From an uncultured Methylopila sp. (GTDB taxonomy: Bacteria > Pseudomonadota > Alphaproteobacteria > Rhizobiales > Methylopilaceae): a stretch of 64,000 nt of DNA. The notes under the pieces are model-generated. The model saw only the letters and a program-made list of their open reading frames with translations, searched no databases and had not been told where the DNA came from. Each line of letters opens with the position of its first letter. Position 1 is the stretch's first letter. This document shows positions 8,659-16,705 of this stretch, piece after piece. The stretch covers positions 1 to 64,000 of the forward strand of contig CABHPB010000063.1 in NCBI GenBank assembly GCA_902168115.1. The letters are read 5' to 3'. Position numbers and translations under genes: made by a program.

Positions 8659-9459
8659 GTGACGACCGACGTCCCCTCCCCCGAAGCGCGCAAGTCGCCG
8701 CTCGCCGCGTGCCGGAACGCCGTCGCCGACGCGGTGCGGTTCTTTACGCGCCTGCCGGTTCCGGCGGCCTGGACCCGCGGATCTGACGGGCTGTCAGGCG
8801 CCGCCGCCGCTAGCCCTGTGGCGGGCGCGCTGGTCGGGTTGATCGCCGGCGCCGCCCTCACGCTGGCTTTGGCGGCGGGCCTGCCGCCGCTGCCGGCCGG
8901 CGTGTTCGCCGCCCTCGCCGCCGTCATGGCCAGCGGGGCGCTGCACCTCGACGGCCTGTCGGACGTCGCCGACGCCCTCGGCGGCGCGACGCGCGAGCGA
9001 CGGCTCGAGATCATGCGCGACAGCCGCCTCGGCGCCTTCGGCGGCGCGGCGCTGGCGCTCGCGCTGATGCTGCGCGTGACGCTGGTGTCCTCGCTCGCCA
9101 TCCGGCTCGGCGCCGCAGACGCGGCGCTCGCGCTCGTCGCCGCCGGCGCGCTGTCGCGCCCCCTCGCCTTCCTGCCGACGCTGCTTCTGGAGCCGGCGCG
9201 GCCGGACGGGCTCGGTGCCCTGGCGAAACCCGGCGCGCGCGCAGTCGGCGCGGGTCTCGTCCTCGGTGCGGCGATCGCGCTTGCGGCGAGCGGGCTTGCG
9301 ATGGGCGTCGCGGCGATCGCCCTCGCGGGCGCGGCGGCCGCCGGCGTCGTGGCGACGGCGCGCACGAAATTCGGCGGCCACACCGGCGACGTCTGCGGGA
9401 CCGCGGCGGAGGCGGCCGAGCTCGCCGCTCTCACCGGGCTCCTCGTCGCGGCGGCGTGA
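8659..9459 (+). CDS. cobS: Adenosylcobinamide-GDP ribazoletransferase (cobalamin synthase)
   Basis: CobS is an integral membrane enzyme that joins adenosylcobinamide-GDP to alpha-ribazole (phosphate) in the last steps of B12 synthesis. The product shows FFTRLPVP near the N-terminus, the diagnostic HLDGLSDVADALGG motif, MRDSRLGAFG, several transmembrane helices and the C-terminal KFGGHTGDVCG block. GTG 8659 is chosen because GGAG stands six bases before it; ATG 8632 and GTG 8617 are possible but lack a well-placed ribosome site. It is divergent from cobT, with about 165 bases between the starts. Confidence 0.92.
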   Translation: MTTDVPSPEARKSPLAACRNAVADAVRFFTRLPVPAAWTRGSDGLSGAAAASPVAGALVGLIAGAALTLALAAGLPPLPAGVFAALAAVMASGALHLDGLSDVADALGGATRERRLEIMRDSRLGAFGGAALALALMLRVTLVSSLAIRLGAADAALALVAAGALSRPLAFLPTLLLEPARPDGLGALAKPGARAVGAGLVLGAAIALAASGLAMGVAAIALAGAAAAGVVATARTKFGGHTGDVCGTAAEAAELAALTGLLVAAA

Positions 9460-9507
9460 CGGACCGTCCGGTTGCGCAAGCCGCGCGGAACCGCCAAATC
9501 AGTTTTG

Positions 9508-9714
9508 ATGGCCCGCCCGATCAAATCCCCTTGCGTCCAGGTCTGCGTCATGGACCCCGCCACCGGATGGTGCGAGGGCTGCTACCGCACGCTCGCCGAG
9601 ATCGGCGGCTGGTCGCGCTTCTCCGAGAACGAGCGGGACCGCGTGATCTCCTCGCTCGGCGCGCGCCGCCGCGCCGTCCGAAGCGCGCCGCCCCGTCCGG
9701 AGTCCGCCGAATGA
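9508..9714 (+). CDS. DUF1289 family small cysteine-motif protein
   Basis: This 68-residue protein has the DUF1289 signature: SPCVQVCVMDPATGWCEGCY with four cysteines, followed by RTLAEIGGWSRFS. The cysteines probably bind metal or an Fe-S cluster, but no function is established. ATG 9508 is used since the conserved block begins at once after it. The stop overlaps the next ATG (ATGA), so it is coupled to the small membrane protein downstream. Confidence 0.8.
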   Translation: MARPIKSPCVQVCVMDPATGWCEGCYRTLAEIGGWSRFSENERDRVISSLGARRRAVRSAPPRPESAE

Positions 9715-10004
9715 GCCGCACCGCCAGCATCCTCGTCTGCCTGATCCTTGCGACGATCCTCGTCTTCGTGATCGCGGACCTCGCCGGCGGGATGGGCGGG
9801 TTCCCGAACGAGAAATGGGCGGCGGCGATCGCCATGATCGCGCTTGCGGCCTGGATCGGCCCCGGCGCGCTCCGGCGTTACGTCGGCAATCCGGGCGGCG
9901 CGCTGTCCGCGTTCGCGATCTGGCTCGGCCTCGCGGTCGCCGTCGCGCTGCTCTACGTCTACGGCAAGGATTTTCTGGTCTCGATCGGCGTCAACGTCCC
10001 CTAA
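9711..10004 (+). CDS. Small three-span membrane protein, possibly the N-terminal part of a TIGR02281-type protein
   Basis: The 97 residues form three hydrophobic helices (about 5-25, 36-52 and 66-85) and then end at GKDFLVSIGVNVP. In related alphaproteobacteria a gene after cobS/cobT and DUF1289 often encodes a TIGR02281 clan-AA aspartic protease with just such a membrane N-terminus. Here no protease domain follows: the stop lies seven bases before the end of the oppositely oriented ParE-like toxin gene. It may be a truncated version or simply a small membrane protein; the comparison rests on family knowledge, not on an alignment. Confidence 0.6.
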   Translation: MSRTASILVCLILATILVFVIADLAGGMGGFPNEKWAAAIAMIALAAWIGPGALRRYVGNPGGALSAFAIWLGLAVAVALLYVYGKDFLVSIGVNVP

Positions 10005-10010
10005 CGAACG

Positions 10011-10319
10011 CTAGGGCTTCGGAAAAAGCGCATCGACGTCGCGATGGCCTTCGAGGATGTTCACGACCTCGAAGAGGTCTTCGCCCAGATATCGAAAAAA
10101 GATCACGTAGCCTTTGAATGCGAAGCTGCGGATGTCCGGGCGCAACTCGGGTCTGGCTCGTCCGAGCGCACCGGGCAGCTCAGCCAGATGCGCGCATTTC
10201 TGGCGGAGTGCGTCGGTGAAGCGCAGGCCAAGATCAAGACTGGCGGACTGACGCGTGACGTAGTCAAGGATGGCTTCGAGATCGCGAACGGCGGCGCTGC
10301 CGTAGATCAGTCGCCGCAC
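10011..10319 (-). CDS. ParE/RelE-family toxin of a type II toxin-antitoxin pair
   Basis: This 102-residue basic protein has the ParE-like fold signature: an N-terminal beta strand and helices (VRDLEAILDYVTRQS), then LPGALGRARPELRPDIRSF and the strand pair YVIFFRYLGEDLFEVVNILEG with the terminal RDVDALF typical of the family. In known members it poisons DNA gyrase or translation. Its GTG start overlaps the antitoxin stop (TAGTG). It lies convergent with, and seven bases from, the small membrane gene. Confidence 0.85.
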   Translation of the reverse strand: MRRLIYGSAAVRDLEAILDYVTRQSASLDLGLRFTDALRQKCAHLAELPGALGRARPELRPDIRSFAFKGYVIFFRYLGEDLFEVVNILEGHRDVDALFPKP

Positions 10320-10564
10320 TAAAATCCTTCCCCGGCGAGCGCCTTGGCTCTGGCAGCCAGCGCAGTCCCGACGTCCACGTCGGCATGCGCGCCGCCTTCG
10401 GCGATCGACGCATTGAGCGTGTCCTTGAGCGTCTGCAGCTTCGCCTCGCGCTCCTCGACCAGACGAAGCCCCTCGCGAACCACCTCGCTGACCGAACCGT
10501 AGCGCCCTTCCTTCACCGCGGCAGCGACGAAGCTTTCCCAGCGCTCTCCAAGCGACACATTCAT
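10319..10564 (-). CDS. ParD-type antitoxin (ribbon-helix-helix)
   Basis: The 81-residue product has an N-terminal ribbon-helix-helix strand (MNVSLGERWESFVAAAVKEG), the conserved RYGSVSEVVREGLRLVEERE helix and an acidic, flexible C-terminus that would wrap the toxin. This is the CC2985/ParD pattern. ATG 10564 is preceded by GGAGG six bases upstream, making it a better start than the ATGs at 10576 and 10591. It neutralises the adjacent ParE-like toxin and should repress the shared promoter in the 10565-10637 interval. Confidence 0.87.
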   Translation of the reverse strand: MNVSLGERWESFVAAAVKEGRYGSVSEVVREGLRLVEEREAKLQTLKDTLNASIAEGGAHADVDVGTALAARAKALAGEGF

Positions 10565-10637
10565 TTCGGCCTCCATGCTGGCGGTCAGCATAGCGTCGAT
10601 AACAAAAAATGAACCAATTATGTTATCGGCGATCGGT

Positions 10638-11480
10638 CTACCGCCACAAAAACCCGATCAGGAAATGCGCCGCCACGGCGGCGAGGAACAGGCCGAAGCC
10701 GACCTCGAGCTTGCGCTTGGTAAGGCCGTGCGCGAGCCGCACGCCGATCGGCGCGACAAGCGTCGAGACCGGCGCCATCAGCGCGATGCCGATCAGCGAG
10801 ACGAAGCCGAGCGAGAACGGCGGCAGCTCGGCCTGATGCGGCAGGCCGGCGATGACGAAGGAGATCGCGCCGGGGATCGAGATGATCGCCCCGAGCCCCG
10901 CCGAGGTCGCGATCGCCTGATGGATCGGCCGGTTGTGCAGCGTCATGATCAGGCTGCCATAGGTGCCGCCGCCGATCCCCATCAGCGCGGAGATGAGCCC
11001 GATGAAGAGGCCGTAGCCGGTCATGCCGACAGCGCCCGGCAGATCGTCCGAGATCGTCCAGCTCGCCTTGGCGAACAGCAGGCGCAGCGACATGAAGAAG
11101 GCGAAGGCGGCGAAGATGCCCTTCAGCCATTCGGACTTGAAGAACGAGGCCGCCGCAGCCCCGATGACGCAGCCGACCACGACGCCTGGCGCCCAGGCCT
11201 TCAGCACGGCCATGTCGACCGCGCCGCGCGCCCGGTGCGCGGCAAGCGAGCGGATCGAGGTCGGGATGATGATCGCGAGCGAGGTGCCGACCGCGAGCTG
11301 CATCTCAAAACCCTTGGCGGCGCCGAGATCCTCGAACAGCGAGGCCAGCACCGGCACGATCACCGCGCCGCCGCCGACGCCGAACAGGCCGGCCAGCACG
11401 CCGGTGATGACGCCGGCGACCAACAGTCCTGCGCCGAGCGACACGAGTTCGCCGACCGGCAGCGACGCGAACAGATCCAT
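10638..11480 (-). CDS. TauE/SafE (DUF81) family anion exporter
   Basis: This 280-residue inner-membrane protein has two homologous halves. The first shows GVLAGLFGVGGGAVIVPVL and the second GLISALMGIGGGTYGSLIM, the paired glycine-rich motifs of the TauE/SafE/TSUP family. Members export sulfite, sulfoacetate or related small organosulfur anions. It is transcribed in the same direction as dusA upstream (38-base gap). The substrate cannot be deduced here. Confidence 0.88.
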   Translation of the reverse strand: MDLFASLPVGELVSLGAGLLVAGVITGVLAGLFGVGGGAVIVPVLASLFEDLGAAKGFEMQLAVGTSLAIIIPTSIRSLAAHRARGAVDMAVLKAWAPGVVVGCVIGAAAASFFKSEWLKGIFAAFAFFMSLRLLFAKASWTISDDLPGAVGMTGYGLFIGLISALMGIGGGTYGSLIMTLHNRPIHQAIATSAGLGAIISIPGAISFVIAGLPHQAELPPFSLGFVSLIGIALMAPVSTLVAPIGVRLAHGLTKRKLEVGFGLFLAAVAAHFLIGFLWR

Positions 11481-11518
11481 CGGGGAAATCGGCTCCGGGG
11501 GAAGCGGCGGGACGGCGC

Positions 11519-12547
11519 TCAGGCCGCGGCGGCTTCGCCTGCGACAAAACCCCGATCGCCGATCAGGTCAAGCGCGCGTGAGAGCACGTCCAATCCTGCG
11601 GATTCGCGCGGCGCCTGCTCGCTCAGCAGCCGCCGGAAGGCGCGCGCGCCGGGCCGGCCGGGGAACAGGCCCAGCATGTGGCGCGTGAAGTTCGACAGCC
11701 GCCCGCCGCGCGCGAGATGCGCTTCGATCGCGGGATAGAGGCTTTCCACGGCCTCGCGCGCGGTCTCGTGCGTGGGCGCCGCGCCGAAGATCTCGGCGTC
11801 GACCCGCATCAGCAGTTCCGGATTCTGGTAGGCGGCGCGGCCGAGCATCACGCCGTCGAGCGCAACGCCCTCGCGCGGCTCGAGCAGCGCCTTGGCCTGG
11901 TCGAAGTCCGTAATCCCGCCGTTGATCGAGACGGGCGTATCCGGCAGCCGCGCCTTGAGGCGGAACACCCGGCCGTAGTCGAGCGGCGGCACGTCCCGGT
12001 TCTCCTTCGGGCTCAGGCCCTTCAGCCAAGCCTTGCGCGCATGGACGATGAGGGCGTCGCAGCCTTCCGCGACCACGAGGTCGGCGAGCCGGTCGAGCGC
12101 CTCCTCGGGGTCCTGGTCGTCGATCCCGATGCGGCACTTCACGGTGACGGGCACGTCGACCGCCCGCTTCATCGCCGCGACCGAGGCGGCGACGCGCTTG
12201 GGCTCGGCCATCAGGCAGGCGCCGAAACGGCCGTCCTGCACGCGGTCGGAGGGGCAGCCGACGTTCAGGTTGATCTCGGCGTAGCCGAAATCGGCGCAGA
12301 TGCGCGCGGCCTCGGCGAGCTCGTCCGGCTCCGATCCGCCGAGCTGGACGGCGACCGGCTGCTCGACGGCTGAGAAGCCGAGCAGCCGCTCGCGCGGGCC
12401 GAAGCGCACCGCGCCGGTCGTGACCATCTCGGTGTAGAGCAGCGCATGCGCCGTCAGCGCCCGGTGGAACAGCCGGCAGTTCCGGTCGGTCCAGTCCATC
12501 ATGGGCGCGACGGAAAAGCGGCGGGACGTGGCGACGGAAGCGGTCAA
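11519..12547 (-). CDS. dusA: tRNA-dihydrouridine(20/20a) synthase
   Basis: DusA is an FMN enzyme that reduces uridine 20/20a in tRNA D-loops. Visible motifs are FSVAPMMDWTDRNCR at the N-terminus, NLNVGCPSDRVQDGRFGACL with the catalytic cysteine, the tRNA/FMN block TVKCRIGIDDQD, IVHARKAWLKGLSPKENR and SINGGITD. The C-terminal helical domain is present, giving about 342 residues, normal for DusA. No ATG precedes the conserved start, so TTG 12547 is proposed; starting at the internal ATG would remove the conserved FSVAP strand. The gene is divergent from the DUF6716-type gene. Confidence 0.9.
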   Translation of the reverse strand: MTASVATSRRFSVAPMMDWTDRNCRLFHRALTAHALLYTEMVTTGAVRFGPRERLLGFSAVEQPVAVQLGGSEPDELAEAARICADFGYAEINLNVGCPSDRVQDGRFGACLMAEPKRVAASVAAMKRAVDVPVTVKCRIGIDDQDPEEALDRLADLVVAEGCDALIVHARKAWLKGLSPKENRDVPPLDYGRVFRLKARLPDTPVSINGGITDFDQAKALLEPREGVALDGVMLGRAAYQNPELLMRVDAEIFGAAPTHETAREAVESLYPAIEAHLARGGRLSNFTRHMLGLFPGRPGARAFRRLLSEQAPRESAGLDVLSRALDLIGDRGFVAGEAAAA

Positions 12548-12727
12548 GGTTCGCGATTTCTGAGGAGAGACGAGCGTTCTATACGCGATGCGCGGGCCCG
12601 AAAGAAGTCCGGGCCTCGGTCGCCTGAGACAGAGCGCGCGCTTGCCATCACGCGGATGCGAGGCCATTAGGCGTCGTGCCGGCGTCCGCCGCCGGCCGGG
12701 GCGTCGAATTGCGGAGCATGCGTATCG

Positions 12728-14113
12728 ATGAGCCAGAAACGCGTCCTGTTCGCGTGTGATCTCGACAGTCAGGTTTTCGGCGCGCTGCCGCTGGCGCGCG
12801 CCTTCGCCAAGCGCGGCTGGCACGCCGTGTTCGCGCTGGACCCGAGCAAGTCGCTGCCCGCCGTCGTCGCCGACCAGCTGGCGGGCGAGTTCGAGGTGAT
12901 GTCCCGGCCGGTCAATCTGCTGCCGTGCGAGCCGGACGCCTTCTCCTTCGACGCCATCGGCGTCTATGTCACCGGCAGCCGCATCTCGCTGTTCCGCCAC
13001 GCGCTGGAACTCGCCTCACGCGTCAGGAAGGGCCGTCGGCCGGCGCTGTTCTGCGGCTTCAACGGCCTCGTCTTCCAGAAGTTCGAGGAAGGCGCAGCCT
13101 GGCGCCTCGGCTATGACGTCGTCTGCCTGAACGGCCCGCGCGACCGGGACGACTTCGTCGACTTCGTGCAGGGCAGCGACTTCGCCGGCCAGCCCTATGC
13201 GATGGTCGGGCTGCGTCGCCGGCCCGACCTACCGATGCGCCCGCAGCGCCCGCCCCGCGCCGACGGCGGCCGAAAGACCTTCGTCTTCGCCGAGCAGGTC
13301 ATCGTGCCGCGCAGCCAGCGCGAGCGCCGCGCGCTGGTGGAGACGCTGATCGGGCTCGCCGAGCGGAGCCCGAACTGGGACGTCGTGATCAAGGGGCGCG
13401 TGCGTCCCGACGAGCAGACCTTCCACCAGCAGTCGATGCACATCGAGACGCTGGTGAACGAGTTTCCCGACCGCCCGCGCAACCTCATCCTCAGCTACGA
13501 CCCTCTGGGGCCCTGGCTCGAGATGGCGGACATGTTCGCGACCCTGTCCTCGACGGCCCTGTTCGACGCGCTGGACTACGGCGCGCCGAGCCTCGTCGTG
13601 ACGGACTTCGGCCTGCGCAACGCCGACGGCGCGCACGTGTTCTTCTCGAGCGGTCTCAGCGTGCGGCTGCATGAGCTGGCCTCTCTCGACGAGGCGCCGT
13701 GGCGCGAGCCGGACGCGCGCTGGCTGGACCGGGTCGGCTACGGGCCGAGCTCCTCGCCCGACGAACTCGTCGACCGGCTGGAGGCCTTCGATCCCGCGAC
13801 CCCGTTGCCGCCGTCCTTCGTCGCCTTCCAGGCGGCGGCGCAGGTCGCGACCGATTCCATGGACCGCGGCCCGGCCATGATCGCGGCGTGGACGGCCGTG
13901 AACGCGCTGATCCCCGCCGGCGGGTTCGGACCGGACGACGACCGTTCGACCGCCGAGGCCGCGCTTGAGGCGCTCGGCGCGACGATCGAGGAGATGCTCG
14001 TCCGACCCGGCGAGCCGGTCAACGACACGCCGCTCGCCGCCTTCATGCGCGCCCGCGGCATGTACTGGCTCTACAAGCGCGCCCGCCTGAAGCTCGGCCT
14101 GCCGATCCGGTGA
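12728..14113 (+). CDS. DUF6716-type putative glycosyltransferase, copy 1
   Basis: This 461-residue cytoplasmic protein looks like a GT-B glycosyltransferase: an N-terminal Rossmann-like start (KRVLFACDLDSQVFGALPLARAF), a second half beginning near KTFVFAEQVIVPRSQRER, a VVIKGRVRPDE block and the ATLSSTALFDALDYG motif resembling the S/T motif of bacterial sialyltransferases. The second half aligns by eye with the protein at 17726-19066 (FFEQPVIPARK, VLIKLRHGKGE, VTLSSTVAVEAMARG), so the two are paralogues flanking the nonulosonic-acid genes. The family name is from memory and the donor sugar is unknown. Confidence 0.65.
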   Translation: MSQKRVLFACDLDSQVFGALPLARAFAKRGWHAVFALDPSKSLPAVVADQLAGEFEVMSRPVNLLPCEPDAFSFDAIGVYVTGSRISLFRHALELASRVRKGRRPALFCGFNGLVFQKFEEGAAWRLGYDVVCLNGPRDRDDFVDFVQGSDFAGQPYAMVGLRRRPDLPMRPQRPPRADGGRKTFVFAEQVIVPRSQRERRALVETLIGLAERSPNWDVVIKGRVRPDEQTFHQQSMHIETLVNEFPDRPRNLILSYDPLGPWLEMADMFATLSSTALFDALDYGAPSLVVTDFGLRNADGAHVFFSSGLSVRLHELASLDEAPWREPDARWLDRVGYGPSSSPDELVDRLEAFDPATPLPPSFVAFQAAAQVATDSMDRGPAMIAAWTAVNALIPAGGFGPDDDRSTAEAALEALGATIEEMLVRPGEPVNDTPLAAFMRARGMYWLYKRARLKLGLPIR

Positions 14114-14224
14114 GGCGAACAGCTTACGTCGAGGGCTGAAGGGTGGAGTTGCACGGAACATTGTCGAGCGCTTAGGTTGTATTCCGATAGGGCTTCGCGA
14201 CCCTCGGCATACCGGATGCTCGCA

Positions 14225-15418
14225 ATGATCCAGCGAAGGTTTCTGTCCGCGGCCGCGATCCTCGCGCTGCTGGCGGCCGGGTCCGCCCACGCCGCCGAAC
14301 TGATCGGAACGCCGTTCTCCCTGGCCAGGAAAGTCGACTCCAGCACGTATCGCGGCCCCAATCTGACCGCTCGCGACAACGGCGAATTCGACTACGTGTA
14401 CGACGTGGTCGACTCGACTTCGGCGCCTGCGACCCACAAGGTTTTCCTCCAGTCGCTGGACAGGTTCGGCGCCCCGAAATCGGACCCCACGCTGGTCGTC
14501 ACCGGCGACTCGCCGATCTTCGTTCCGGCCGGTTCGCTGGCGCTCCCGAACGGCGGCTCGTTTGTCGGCTAGGTGCGGGAGCCGGGCGACACGGCCGCCG
14601 CCTTCGGCCGCACGGTCGGCGCGGACGGCGTCGTTGGGGACGAGAGGCTGATCGACGACAGCGTCAAGTCGGACATCTTCATCTCGAAGATGCTCACGCT
14701 GCCGTCGAGCTCCGTCGTCATCACCGACGGCGGCTATCACAAGTCGAAGAAAGACCGGACGAACTGCAATTTCGTCGAGGCCGACGGCTCAATCGTGAAG
14801 CCACAGGCGGACATCACCTTCGGCAACAAGAACATACGAACGACTACGACGTATCAGGACGGCTTGATCGTCAGTTACAACCGTGGGGCCAACAATCCCG
14901 ACTTCTTCAACGCGCAGATCCTGGACGGTCAGTGCAACAAGATCGGCGCGCTGAAGTCGATTTCGCTACACCGCGACGGCGCGAAATCGAACGGCGGATA
15001 CGCCCTCGGATTGACCGATGGGACCATCGCGGTCCTGCGCTTCTTCTACAAGAAGACAAACGCCTTCGTGACGGTCCAGCTCTTCGACGGAGAGTGGACC
15101 AAGAAGACGCCCGAGATGATCTTCGAGAGCGCGGCGCCCGGCTACGTATCGGCGTTCGTCGCCGTAGAGGGCGGGCGGCTGGCGGTCGCGTCGGTCACGA
15201 CCAACAAGGACGGCGCGCCGACCGGCATCACGGTGCAGGAGTACAACAAGAAGCTCAAACCGGTCGGCTCAGCGGCGAAAATGACCGGGTTGCGGTTTCC
15301 GACGATACGGCAGTTCGACGTCACGCCGGACGGAAAGCTGATCCTAGTCTACGGCGTGAATCACAAGAACGGATCGCGCGTCGATCTGTACGGGCAGCTG
15401 ATCGGCCCGGACATGTAG
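14225..15418 (+). pseudogene. Secreted beta-repeat protein gene interrupted by an in-frame TAG
   Basis: One continuous frame encodes a signal peptide (MIQRRFLSAAAILALLAAGS, then AHA) and about 370 further residues, but it is cut by TAG at 14570-14572. The sequence before and after (NGGSFVG, stop, VREPGDTAAAFGRTVGADG) reads smoothly if the stop replaces a tryptophan (TGG to TAG). It then matches the GG-FV-W...DG-V-G repeat style of extracellular beta-propeller-like proteins. Coding quality continues to the terminal TAG at 15416-15418. A GTG directly after the stop could restart translation, but the product would lack a signal. The base composition is less GC-rich than the neighbours. The function is unknown. 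Confidence 0.7.
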
Positions 15419-15438
15419 CGTCGCCGCGGCGGCGCGCC

Positions 15439-16668
15439 TCAGCCCTTCGGCGCGGCGGCGATCAGCTCTTCGCAGACCTCGCGAAGCGCGCCCCGTCCAC
15501 CGGGGGCGCTCGTCACGTAGCGCGCGACGGCCTTGGCCTCGGGCCGCGCGTCGGCCGGGGCGATCGGGAAGCCGACGGCCTGCATGCAGGCGAGGTCGTT
15601 GACGTCGTTGCCGACATAGGCGGTCTCGGCGCGGGTGATCCCGTGTTCGGCGAGCCAGCGGTCGAGCTCGGGCAGCTTGTCGTCGATGCCCTGCCGCACC
15701 TCGATAGCGAGCTTCTTTCCGCGCGCGGTGACGACGGGATTCGGCTCCTTCGACAGGATCAGCAGGCGGATGTCGCGCGCCTTGCGCAGCAGGCCGAAGC
15801 CCATGCCGTCGGAGCGGCTGGCGAACACCGCCTCGCGTCCGTCCTGGTCGACGAGCACGCGGTCGTCCGTGAACACGCCGTCGAAGTCCATGACGAGCGC
15901 CTTGATGTCCGCCGGCACGGGCGCGTTGCCGCGCTGGCCCTCGCGGAAGCCGAGGATCGTCTCGACCAGCTTGAAGTCCGCCTCGCTGTCGATCTCGACC
16001 GGCGGGGTGTCGACCGGCACGAGCTTGGCCGGGCCGCAGAAGCGCACGCCCGCGGCGCGGAAGGCGGTCGTCTCCATGGCGTAGACGGCGCCGGTCTCGC
16101 GATATTGCGGCGGCAGCTCCTGCCGGCGGCGGCGCGGCGAGAGGTGGTCATGGTTGACGCCGAAGGCGTAGCCGGCTCCGTCGACGCCCCAGAGGAACGC
16201 GTGGTCCGGAGAGGCGGTGAAGGCGCAGGACGCCCCGTCGCGCAGGATCGCGGCGGCGCAGGCGTCGATCTCGGCGGAGGTCGTGAAGGGCGAGGTGCAC
16301 TGCAGGAAGACGAGCGCGCGGACCGGGTCGCCCTCGGCCTCGATCATCTCCAGCGCATGCAGCAGCGCGCTTTCCGAGGACGCCGCGTCGCCGGAAATCT
16401 CCGCCGGGCGGTCGACGACCTCCGCGCCCGCGGCCCGGGCGGCGGCGGCGATCTCGGCGTCGTCAGTGGAGACGTAGACCGCGTCGACCAGCGCCGCGCC
16501 GAGCGCCGCGGCGATCGTGCGCGCCACCAGCGGCGTGCCGCCGAGCGGCCGGACGTTCTTGCGCGGGACCCCCTTCGATCCCCCCCGGGCGGGGATCACC
16601 GCAACGCAGCGCACTGGCTCGCTCCATAAAGCGGGGGCCGTTTCCGGCCCCCGATCAGACAAGGTCAT
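15439..16668 (-). CDS. CMP-nonulosonate cytidylyltransferase fused to a KdsC-like HAD phosphatase
   Basis: The product has 409 residues. Residues 1-235 form a NeuA-type cytidylyltransferase: AVIPARGGSKGVPRKNVRPL (CTP loop), VYVSTDDAEIAAAARAAGA, and SESALLHALEMIEAEGD with FLQCTSPF. Residues from about 250 form a HAD phosphatase of the KdsC type: VMDFDGVFTDD (nucleophile and acid aspartates), LLILSKEPNPVV and AYVGNDVNDLACMQAVG. The enzyme would activate a nonulosonic acid with CMP, while the HAD half could remove the 9-phosphate or 8-phosphate from the precursor. The same fusion order occurs in animal CMAS. It follows the neuB-like gene after 37 bases on the same strand. Confidence 0.88.
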   Translation of the reverse strand: MTLSDRGPETAPALWSEPVRCVAVIPARGGSKGVPRKNVRPLGGTPLVARTIAAALGAALVDAVYVSTDDAEIAAAARAAGAEVVDRPAEISGDAASSESALLHALEMIEAEGDPVRALVFLQCTSPFTTSAEIDACAAAILRDGASCAFTASPDHAFLWGVDGAGYAFGVNHDHLSPRRRRQELPPQYRETGAVYAMETTAFRAAGVRFCGPAKLVPVDTPPVEIDSEADFKLVETILGFREGQRGNAPVPADIKALVMDFDGVFTDDRVLVDQDGREAVFASRSDGMGFGLLRKARDIRLLILSKEPNPVVTARGKKLAIEVRQGIDDKLPELDRWLAEHGITRAETAYVGNDVNDLACMQAVGFPIAPADARPEAKAVARYVTSAPGGRGALREVCEELIAAAPKG

Positions 16669-16705
16669 GACGGCGCGGGGTCGCCGCGCCGCTTCATGAA
16701 AAGGT

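Noticed and set aside
14570-14572. The TAG codon as programmed recoding (pyrrolysine)
   Set aside because: There is no pylT or pyl gene in the window and no reason to expect it in this group; a TGG-to-TAG mutation explains the site more simply. tRNA-Sec reads TGA, not TAG.
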